DNA from: DATBFX01 sp036558305
GTDB lineage: Bacteria; Chloroflexota; Chloroflexia; Thermomicrobiales; UBA6265
DNA length: 27,448 nucleotides
Direction of reading: 5' to 3'
NCBI GenBank assembly: GCA_036558305.1
Contig: DATBFX010000006.1
Span: forward strand, 1 to 27,448
Under the pieces are notes generated by a model. That model ran no database searches. It was not told the DNA's origin and was given only the letters and a program-made list of their open reading frames with translations. This document shows positions 21,804 to 27,448 of this stretch, one piece after another; within the stretch, counting starts at the first letter, position 1, and every line of letters begins with the position of its first letter. The position numbers and the translations under genes were made by a program.

Positions 21804-22720
21804 GCCGGTGTCCTCCGCAGCCGGGGATTCGCCAGTTCGTCGAGCCCCACCGCGATCAAGAACAGCGCGACGAACAGGATCACGATCACCCCAACCGGCG
21901 CCGCCCACCACCACCAGAGACCCCGCAGCAACGCCGAGTAGAAAATCGCCCAGTAGATCGTCATCCCCAGCGTCGGCTCGTTCTGCGGTCCCAATCCCAG
22001 CGCTTCGAGTCCGATCGCCGCCAGGATGGCCGCGCCCACCGCGCCGACGAACGACGCGCCGAGGTAGGGCAGGAGATTCGGGACGAGCTCCTTGCCGATG
22101 ATCCTCGGGGTACTCATCCCGTTGAGCTTGGCCATCTCGACGTACGGTCGCTCCCGCAACGACAACACCTGGGCGCGAATCGTCCTCGTCGGAAACATCC
22201 AGGCCAGCGAGGCGACCACCAGCGCGATCGTCTGCACGCTCACCAGACCCTTGATCGACGACGCCACGACGATCAGCACGAGCAGACCCGGCACGGTCAG
22301 CATGATGTCGGCGGCGCTTCGGATGATCGTGTCGACGATCCCGCCCGTGTAGCCCGCGATGAAACCGAGAATGGTGCCGATGCCCAACCCGATCGCCCCC
22401 GCGATCAGACCGATCTCGACCGTGAGCGGTATCCCGCGAACGACCAACGCCAGCATGTCCCGCCCTTGCGACTCGGTGCCGAATGGGAACTCGCGCGATG
22501 GGCTCTGGTCCGGCGCCACCGACATCGGTTTGGCCTCGTCGGTGTCGATGAAAAACGGTCCGACCACGCCGAGCGCGAGGAGCGCGGCCAGCATCACCAA
22601 TCCGACCAGCAACTTCGGATTGTGCCGGACGTGCGCGATCGCGCCGCCCGCCCTGGCGCGCGCCTCCGCCAGAAGGCTGTCCCGTGACGCCCCGACCGCC
22701 GAGCCTTGCGTCGCCTCCAT
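21800..22720 (-). CDS. Dpp/Opp-type ABC transporter permease (DppC/OppC-like)
   Basis: A 306-residue inner-membrane permease. A cytoplasmic N-terminus is followed by a first membrane segment (LLVGLVMLAALLALGVVGPFF). The family motif PFGTESQGRDMLALVVRGIPLTVEIGL comes next, then about five further hydrophobic segments. The cytoplasmic EAA-type loop YVEMAKLNGMSTPRIIGKELVPNLLP contacts the ATPases. The Trp-rich run GLWWWWAAPVG before the last segment is unusual in composition but in the normal place. The start ATG 22720 lies 36 bases after the first permease stop, and the stop overlaps the GTG of the next ATPase gene. It forms the channel with the DppB-like protein. Confidence 0.93.
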   Translation of the reverse strand: MEATQGSAVGASRDSLLAEARARAGGAIAHVRHNPKLLVGLVMLAALLALGVVGPFFIDTDEAKPMSVAPDQSPSREFPFGTESQGRDMLALVVRGIPLTVEIGLIAGAIGLGIGTILGFIAGYTGGIVDTIIRSAADIMLTVPGLLVLIVVASSIKGLVSVQTIALVVASLAWMFPTRTIRAQVLSLRERPYVEMAKLNGMSTPRIIGKELVPNLLPYLGASFVGAVGAAILAAIGLEALGLGPQNEPTLGMTIYWAIFYSALLRGLWWWWAAPVGVIVILFVALFLIAVGLDELANPRLRRTPA

Positions 22721-22756
22721 CCTCAGTCCTCGGTCCTCATGCCTGACGCCCCTCGG

Positions 22757-23830
22757 CTACTGTCGCTGATAGGTGATTCGTGGATCGAGCAGCGGGTAGG
22801 TCAGATCGAGGATCAACGTCGTCAGACCGATGGTGACGATGACGAGGAAGACGATGCCGTAAATCAGGAAATAGTCGAACCCCTTGATCGCGTTGTAGAG
22901 GAGGGTGCCGATTCCCGGATAGCCGAAGACCACCTCGACCAGGACGGCCTGCGAGACGATACCGCCGAGCGCCAGCGCCAGCGACGTCGTCTGCGGCAGC
23001 AACGCCGTCCTGATTGCGTAGCGGAAAAAGATGGTGCGCGACGGCAGCCCCTTGGCCTCGGCGTAGGTCATGTAGTCCTCGCCTTCCGTCATCACCATCA
23101 TGCCGCGCATGCCCAGCGCCCAGAAGCCGATCTGCGCCAGCACGATCGACAAGGCCGGCAGGATCGAGTGTCTGACCGCATCTCGCACGAACGACCAGGT
23201 CCAGCTCGGTTCACCGCCGACCGTATAACCACCCGACAGCGGAAAGATCGGATTCTGGAAGGCGAGGAAGTAGATCAAGATCAGACCGAGCAGGTAATAG
23301 GGGATGGCGGAGAGGGTCAGGAACGGCATGAACAGGTGGCCGAGCCACGACGGCGACCGCGCCCAACCCAGGAGCGCACCCGCCAACGTCCCGAGCGCGA
23401 ACGCCATCATCGTCGACACCATGAGGAGACAGATCGTCCACGGCAGCGCCCGCGCGATCAGGTCGATCACCCGCGCCGGGTAACTGCTCAACGAGTAACC
23501 GAGGTCGAACCGCGCATAGTCGGAGAGGTAGCGCACGTACTGGAGCATGATCGGTTGATCGAGCCCGAACTTTTTCTGGTACGTCGCAACCAGTTCCTCG
23601 ATACCGGTGACCGAGCCACCTTGGGCGGCGACGGTGCCGAGGCGCGATCGCACCGGGTCCTGCCCGGTGGCCAACCGCGGCAGGAAGAAGTTCAGCGTCG
23701 CCGCCGCCCAGACGACGAGGAAGAAGACGCCGGTCCTGCGGATAGCGTAGCGCACGAAAGGCCGACGCAGCACCCCGATCGACCGGCGCTTCGTCTGGTT
23801 TCCGACCTGCCGGCGGGGAACCGCGACCAT
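22757..23830 (-). CDS. Dpp/Opp-type ABC transporter permease (DppB/OppB-like)
   Basis: A 357-residue inner-membrane permease that begins the transporter operon. The ATG at 23830 has GGAGG 7 bases upstream. A basic N-terminus precedes the first membrane segment (RRTGVFFLVVWAAATLNFFLPRL). A long periplasmic loop with FGLDQPIMLQYVRYLSDYARFDLGYSL is the DppB family hallmark, followed by five hydrophobic segments. The EAA-type loop reads YMTYAEAKGLPSRTIFFRYAIRTALLP, and the C-terminus has VEVVFGYPGIGTLLYNAI. The order permease, permease, ATPase, ATPase is standard for Dpp/Opp systems. No binding protein is in this operon, so it must use one encoded elsewhere, possibly at 17260 or 14370. Confidence 0.93.
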   Translation of the reverse strand: MVAVPRRQVGNQTKRRSIGVLRRPFVRYAIRRTGVFFLVVWAAATLNFFLPRLATGQDPVRSRLGTVAAQGGSVTGIEELVATYQKKFGLDQPIMLQYVRYLSDYARFDLGYSLSSYPARVIDLIARALPWTICLLMVSTMMAFALGTLAGALLGWARSPSWLGHLFMPFLTLSAIPYYLLGLILIYFLAFQNPIFPLSGGYTVGGEPSWTWSFVRDAVRHSILPALSIVLAQIGFWALGMRGMMVMTEGEDYMTYAEAKGLPSRTIFFRYAIRTALLPQTTSLALALGGIVSQAVLVEVVFGYPGIGTLLYNAIKGFDYFLIYGIVFLVIVTIGLTTLILDLTYPLLDPRITYQRQ

Positions 23831-23895
23831 CGGAATACCTCCCGCACCTCGCCGCTAACCCCGAATGTCCCACGCATGACCGGGCTGAGACCGGT

Positions 23896-23924
23896 ATCCT
23901 ACGCAACGCCGCCGCGATGGTCAA
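23896..23924 (-). promoter_or_regulatory. Promoter of the Dpp-type transporter operon
   Basis: On the minus strand TTGACC (23924-23919, 5 of 6) and TAGGAT (23901-23896, 4 of 6) are 17 bases apart, about 65 bases before the ATG at 23830. It overlaps neither gene and starts just after the fucosidase stop, so the transporter can be expressed independently of the fucosidase. A short inverted repeat ACCGG/CCGGT (23879-23895) lies immediately past the -10 and could bind a regulator or form a 5' hairpin. Confidence 0.55.
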
Positions 23925-23933
23925 CGCCGAGCG

Positions 23934-25244
23934 CTACTCCCTCAGGAACAGCTCGATCACCGGCACCAACACGTCCGGTCGCTGCACCGGCAGCACGAAC
24001 GAAACCGTCTTCGTTTCCTCCCGCTTCGCCGCCACCAGGTCCGACACCCGCGCGTACGGGTCGTCACCGCCGGCAAATCGCACCTCCGACCCATCGTGGA
24101 GGAACTGCGCGTATTCGACCCGGTCGCCCAGCCCGTCGAGGTGGACGTGACCGTATGGCCACGAAAACAGGTGCAGGTAGAGGCGATTACCCCGTTGGGT
24201 GTAGCGTCCATCGACCGGCGGCGTGAACTCGCTCATCGTCGCGCCGTAGATCGACCGGCCGTGCAACCGCATCCACTGCCCGATCGCCTCCAACGTCCGC
24301 ACCGCCCGTGGTTCGAACTCGCCTCGCGCGTTCGGACCGACGTTGAGCAGCAGATTGCCCCCCTTTGCAACGCTGTCGATCAGGAGTTCGACGAGCATCT
24401 GGGGCGATTTCCAATTGAGGTTGTCGCGGTCGTATCCCCAGCTCCCGGTCAGCGTTTGGCACGCCTCCCAGACCATCGGCTTCCCGTTCGACGTCACCCA
24501 GCCGCGCGGTTGCCACTGCTCGGGGGTCGCCAGATCGGTCGCCTCCGGCAGATCCATCCGGTCGTTGAGCAGGATTCCCGGTTGCAACTCCCGGATCATC
24601 GCCACCAACGATTCCGACTGCCAATCCTCCCTCCCCTTCTTCCCCCACGGCGCTCGCGGGTAGGAGAAGTCGAGCCAGAGAATGTCGATCTTGCCGTACC
24701 GGGTCATCAACTCGCGCACCTGCCCGCGCAGGTACGCGGCGTACTTGCGTACGTCGCGGTTCGCGTTTGCCGCCTTGAATGCCTCGTCGTCGCGCTGCGG
24801 ATGGTGGAAATCGACCGGGAACTCGGGATGGTGCCAATCGATCAACGAGTGGTAAAACCCGATCCGTAACCCCTCGGCCCGGAACGCGTCTACCCATGGC
24901 CGGACCAGATCCCGCCCCGCCGGTGTGTTCGGCGCCTTGTAGTCGGTGAGTGCCGAATCCCATAGGCAGAACCCTTCGTGGTGCTTCGTCGTCAGCACCG
25001 CGTAGCGCATCCCCGTCTGGTTGGCGGCACGGGCCCAGACAATCGGATCGTAGAGATCCGGCTCGAAGTGCTCGAAATACCTCTGGTAGTCCTCGTTGGT
25101 GATCCGTTCCCGATTCCGCACCCACTCGTGGCGGGCCGGTAGCGCGTACAACCCCCAGTGGATGAAGAGACCGAAGCGGTCATGAACGAACCAATCCGTG
25201 TCACCGGCCGTCGGCGCGATCACGGGCAATGCCTGCGAGCTCAT
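23934..25244 (-). CDS. GH29-family alpha-L-fucosidase
   Basis: A 436-residue glycoside hydrolase of family 29. The ATG at 25244, with GGGAGGGG about 11 bases upstream, gives RFGLFIHWGLYALPARHEWV at 23-42, the strongly conserved start of the TIM-barrel. TTKHHEGFCLWDS at 85-97 holds the substrate-binding His pair. IDILWLDFSYP at 186-196 carries the nucleophile, Asp192. GNLLLNVGPNARGEF and the Trp motif QWMRLHGRSIYGA mark the end of the barrel, followed by a small beta-sandwich. There is no signal peptide, so it should act in the cytoplasm on imported fucosylated sugars. That fits the Dpp-type importer just downstream on the same strand. The acid/base residue is variable in this family and is not assigned here. 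Confidence 0.92.
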   Translation of the reverse strand: MSSQALPVIAPTAGDTDWFVHDRFGLFIHWGLYALPARHEWVRNRERITNEDYQRYFEHFEPDLYDPIVWARAANQTGMRYAVLTTKHHEGFCLWDSALTDYKAPNTPAGRDLVRPWVDAFRAEGLRIGFYHSLIDWHHPEFPVDFHHPQRDDEAFKAANANRDVRKYAAYLRGQVRELMTRYGKIDILWLDFSYPRAPWGKKGREDWQSESLVAMIRELQPGILLNDRMDLPEATDLATPEQWQPRGWVTSNGKPMVWEACQTLTGSWGYDRDNLNWKSPQMLVELLIDSVAKGGNLLLNVGPNARGEFEPRAVRTLEAIGQWMRLHGRSIYGATMSEFTPPVDGRYTQRGNRLYLHLFSWPYGHVHLDGLGDRVEYAQFLHDGSEVRFAGGDDPYARVSDLVAAKREETKTVSFVLPVQRPDVLVPVIELFLRE

Positions 25245-25380
25245 CGACGCACCATCCCCTCCCGCATCGGCGCGTGGCTTGACACACCCGCACCCAGACA
25301 CTACCATCGGTCGCATTCTGTATACAGCACACAAAATCATAGCAGACGCTTGGTCGCATGCACCCAATCGAGGAGCCGCT
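25245..25380. promoter_or_regulatory. Divergent promoter region with CTGTATACAG operator
   Basis: On the plus strand TTGACA (25279-25284) and TACCAT (25302-25307) are exactly 17 bases apart and would drive the broken GntR gene at 25381. On the minus strand TATGAT (25341-25336) is a good -10 for the fucosidase gene, without a clear -35. Between the two -10 elements lies the perfect 10-base palindrome CTGTATACAG (25318-25327), downstream of both start sites, where one repressor could shut off both genes. TGTATACA-type palindromes are typical targets of GntR-family regulators. Confidence 0.55.
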
Positions 25381-25784
25381 ATGCCGGCATCCGAAACCGC
25401 GTTACCGGCGACCCTGGACGCCATCGCGGCCGAGATCTTCGATGTCCTCTGGGGCACCGAGCGGGGACCGATCCCGACGGCGGTCGACCACGCCTACGAA
25501 GCGATCTGGCGGCTACTGATCACCGGCGAACGCAAACCCGGCGACCGTTCTTCCGCCGCCGAATTGGTCTCCTGGCGCTCATCACAGGCATGACCGAGCA
25601 CGCAGCGCATCTCCTGGCCGACCACGTCGTGACCGCCAAAGCCGGCGTCCTGACCAGTCTGTTCGACGAGAAGGAGGTGATGCCCGCAATTGCCAAGCTT
25701 CAGGCCATGACGCGATTGCACGAGCAGCGAGTTCGCCGCACGGCGACTCATGTTGCACGAGAGGAGGAGCGACCGACGCACTGA
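25381..25784 (+). pseudogene. Broken GntR/FCD-family transcriptional regulator (middle lost, frame shifted)
   Basis: The ATG at 25381 has a strong ribosome site (GAGGAG) and opens a GntR-type winged-helix N-terminus. TAVDHAYEAIWRLLITGERKPGDR (about residues 32-55) matches the first helix and the GE/KPGDRLS motif of the family. After SAAELVSW the frame ends at 25593. In another plus frame, from about 25565, the sequence GMTEHAAHLLADHVVTAKAGVLTSLF continues to a stop at 25784. It resembles the last helix of an FCD ligand-binding domain (D-AAALLxxHIxxAKxxVL). The rest of the DNA-binding helix-turn-helix and most of the FCD domain, roughly 130-160 residues, are missing. The simplest reading is an internal deletion with frameshift, so no functional repressor is expected. 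The two parts could instead be unrelated small reading frames, which I think less likely. Confidence 0.6.
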
Positions 25785-25914
25785 TCCGCGGCTGTCGAAC
25801 GTACCCCAGTTGATGGCTGTTCGCGCGTGACGCGCCCCGGTTTCGGGGCGACCCCGGCTCGTCGGCGGTACGTGTGCCGCCGGTCTCGTCCAGAACGCAC
25901 GGGAGGAGTCGACG
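25785..25914 (+). promoter_or_regulatory. Leader of the sugar-binding-protein gene with two small hairpins
   Basis: This 130-base gap contains CGCCCCG-GTTT-CGGGGCG (25833-25850), a 7-base-pair stem with a four-base loop, and CGGCGG/CCGCCG (25863-25882) with an 8-base loop. Neither is followed by a T-run. No convincing -35/-10 pair was found, although the binding-protein gene should have its own promoter now that the gene before it is broken. GGAGGAG, 6 bases before the ATG at 25915, is the ribosome site. Confidence 0.35.
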
Positions 25915-27381
25915 ATGACAGACCTCAACGAAGCGGAACTCGCACGCGAATTCGCGCGGCGTGGCCTGACCCGCCGCCAAGTCATGACCATCGGTGCCCG
26001 TCTGGGGCTCTCCTCGGCAACGCTCGCGGCCGTCCTCGCCCTCCACCAACGGGAGACGGCAGCATCCAGCACGGCCGGTGCCACCGCGAAGCGAGCCCAA
26101 AATCAGGGTTCAATCTTCGACAAAAACGCGGGCGCCGACGGCCCCTGGCCGCAAACCGCTGTCCCCGAACCGACCGAAAAGATCACCCTCAGCGTGTCCC
26201 ACGCCTGGGACGCCACCTTCATGGAGCGCCAGAACCAGTTCGACGAACTCTTCACCCAGCGCCACCCCAACATCGGCATCGCGGCCGAAAACACCAGCCC
26301 CTTCTCCGACTACCTCCCCAAGTACACGACGCAGGCGGCCGGCGGCAAACTGCCCGACATCATGTACACCCAGTTCAGTTGGGCCCAGCAATTCATCCAG
26401 AACGATCTCTTCATCGCCGTCGACGACTACATCGCCAAGCAGCCGGACTTCAACCTGCCCGACTTCACACCGCAGTCGCTGGTCTCCTACAAGTACCAGG
26501 ACAAACTCTGGGGCGTCCCGTACGACGAGGGACCGGCCAACCTCTATTACAACAGAGACCTCTTCGACAAGGCCGGAATCGGATACCCCGACGAAACCTG
26601 GACCCTCGACTCGCTCAAGGACGCCGCCCTCAAACTCACCAGCGGCGAAGGCGGCGACAAGATCTATGGTCTTGGCGAATTGCCGACCCCCGGTGACGCC
26701 TTAATGGCGCCACCGTATCTCTTCCCATTCGGTGCGCAGTACGTCAGCGAGCCGAAAGAGGACGAGTGCCTGATCGGCAAACCCGAAGCCGTCCAGGCGA
26801 TGCAGTGGTGGGAGGAGTTGCGGGACAAGGGCGCCGTGCCCAACCCGGATGAGATGGCCTCCGTCGCCTGGCCGCCCTTCCAATTCGGCAAAATCGCCAT
26901 GACGCAGCAGGGGTCCTGGGCAACGCCGCCGATCCGCGCCGGTTCGAAGTTCAACTGGGACATCGCGATGTGGCCCGCCGGCCCGCAGAAGCACTCGACC
27001 TTCAGCGCCGGCAGTTGCTACGCGATCACCCGCGACGCCAAGAACCAGGACGCGGCCTGGATCTACCTCAACGACTACCTGTCGACCGCGGGCCAGGTCT
27101 ACATGTGGGCGCTGACCGGGCGCGGCAGCCCCGCGCGACTCTCGGCCTGGCCGGCTTACCTCGAATCGGAATTCGCCCCTCCGGGCGCCAAGTACGTACA
27201 GCAGGCGATGGCGCAAGGGATCGCCTCCCACGACATCATCGACCAACCGACCGGTCCCCAGGTGACCCAGACGGCCGGTCCGATCTGGGACGAGGTGATC
27301 GCCGGCAACATGTCGGTCGAAGACGCCCTCAACGAGGTCTGTGCCGAAATCTCGCCGCTCCTGGCCAAGAACAAGTCTTGA
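25915..27381 (+). CDS. ABC transporter substrate-binding protein, SBP family 1 (sugar type)
   Basis: A 488-residue extracytoplasmic binding protein of the MalE-like family 1, unlike the two family-5 proteins in this window. The N-terminus carries a twin-arginine pair, Arg20-Arg21 in LTRRQVMTIGARLGLSS, followed by a moderately hydrophobic Ala/Leu stretch, so Tat export is likely. The mature part has the family pattern KITLSVSHAWD, QFDELFTQRHPNIGIAAENT, AAGGKLPDIMYTQFSWAQQFI, GVPYDEGPANLYYNRDLFDKAGIGYPDETWTLDSL and GKIAMTQQGSW. Ligands of such proteins are usually mono- or oligosaccharides or polyols. The matching MalF/MalG-type permease genes are expected just past the right edge. The gene follows the broken GntR regulator and may be part of the same sugar locus as the fucosidase. 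Confidence 0.92.
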   Translation: MTDLNEAELAREFARRGLTRRQVMTIGARLGLSSATLAAVLALHQRETAASSTAGATAKRAQNQGSIFDKNAGADGPWPQTAVPEPTEKITLSVSHAWDATFMERQNQFDELFTQRHPNIGIAAENTSPFSDYLPKYTTQAAGGKLPDIMYTQFSWAQQFIQNDLFIAVDDYIAKQPDFNLPDFTPQSLVSYKYQDKLWGVPYDEGPANLYYNRDLFDKAGIGYPDETWTLDSLKDAALKLTSGEGGDKIYGLGELPTPGDALMAPPYLFPFGAQYVSEPKEDECLIGKPEAVQAMQWWEELRDKGAVPNPDEMASVAWPPFQFGKIAMTQQGSWATPPIRAGSKFNWDIAMWPAGPQKHSTFSAGSCYAITRDAKNQDAAWIYLNDYLSTAGQVYMWALTGRGSPARLSAWPAYLESEFAPPGAKYVQQAMAQGIASHDIIDQPTGPQVTQTAGPIWDEVIAGNMSVEDALNEVCAEISPLLAKNKS

Positions 27382-27410
27382 TCGCACGGGCGCGGCAAGC
27401 CGTTTCGTGT

Positions 27411-27436
27411 AGGGGAGGGCCCCGTGCCCTCCCGCG
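27411..27436. repeat. Palindromic GC-rich element after the sugar-binding-protein gene
   Basis: GGGAGGGC (27413-27420) and GCCCTCCC (27426-27433) form a perfect 8-base stem with a 5-base loop. The sequence context GTAGGGGAGGGCCCCGTGCC resembles a kind of short dispersed palindrome seen in many GC-rich environmental genomes. It starts about 30 bases after the stop at 27381, so it may also end or attenuate transcription before the expected permease genes. Only one copy is in the window. Confidence 0.5.
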
Positions 27437-27448
27437 CTGATGGGCCGC

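Noticed and set aside
20775..21941. A 388-codon plus-strand frame opposite the DppD-like gene
   Set aside because: Arg/His/Asp-rich antisense shadow; the minus strand encodes all ABC ATPase motifs.
1..27448. tRNA, rRNA or riboswitch genes
   Set aside because: No cloverleaf-like, ribosomal or known aptamer consensus was recognised by eye; a covariance-model search would be needed to exclude them fully.

Overview
The window is about 27.4 kb of GC-rich, densely coding bacterial DNA that holds 19 intact or edge-truncated protein genes plus one broken regulator gene. No rRNA, tRNA, CRISPR array, transposase or phage gene was seen. The best guess for the host is a Thermomicrobia-like member of the Chloroflexota. 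This rests on three transport binding proteins with long twin-arginine leaders, two Uma2-type nuclease paralogues, a very large LuxR/ATPase regulator and mainly GGAGG ribosome sites. A GC-rich actinomycete cannot be excluded from the sequence alone.

Layout. (1) 1-173, minus: N-terminus of an S9-family peptidase running off the left edge. (2) 373-4652, plus: a tight three-gene operon of a GlpD-like FAD dehydrogenase, a LyxK-type FGGY sugar kinase and a zinc polyol dehydrogenase resembling erythritol/L-threitol dehydrogenases. A palindrome sits over the likely promoter. (3) 4672-12394, minus: a Uma2 protein, a large protein resembling D-apionate lactonase (ApnL), an 872-residue LuxR/ATPase regulator, a second Uma2 protein, a PLP fold-III enzyme (D-threonine aldolase/D-serine dehydratase-like) and a MazEF-type toxin-antitoxin pair. 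(4) 12547-16100, plus: a CocE/NonD hydrolase and an oligopeptide-type binding protein. (5) 16182-17024, minus: an SDR epimerase/dehydratase, divergent from (6) 17260-19041, plus: a second oligopeptide-type binding protein. (7) 19173-25244, minus: a GH29 alpha-L-fucosidase, a Dpp/Opp-type ABC transporter (two permeases, two ATPases) with its own promoter, and a small metallophosphoesterase. (8) 25381-25784, plus: a GntR/FCD regulator gene that has lost its middle. (9) 25915-27381, plus: a family-1 sugar-binding protein whose permeases would lie beyond the right edge.

Taken together this looks like a carbohydrate-scavenging island. Binding proteins and a Dpp-type importer bring in small glycosides, sugars or peptides. 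A fucosidase with no visible signal peptide would act on imported glycosides. The polyol operon would oxidise and phosphorylate sugar alcohols, and the lactonase-like protein may act on a sugar lactone. Two related palindromes of the form CAAACG-n-CGTTTG (before the polyol operon and before the binding protein at 17260) suggest a shared regulator. A different palindrome, CTGTATACAG, lies between the divergent promoters of the fucosidase and the broken GntR gene and may be an operator whose repressor has been lost.

The most unusual DNA structure is low-complexity repeat sequence inside the transporter operon. A 31-base-arm inverted repeat supplies the C-terminal tail of one ATPase, and a 24-bp in-frame tandem repeat sits in the middle of the same protein. 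Both pairs of convergent genes in region 14-20 kb are separated by long, near-perfect hairpins. I did not find a clearly new defence or mobile system. The best candidate for something undescribed is the polyol operon combined with the ApnL-like gene.
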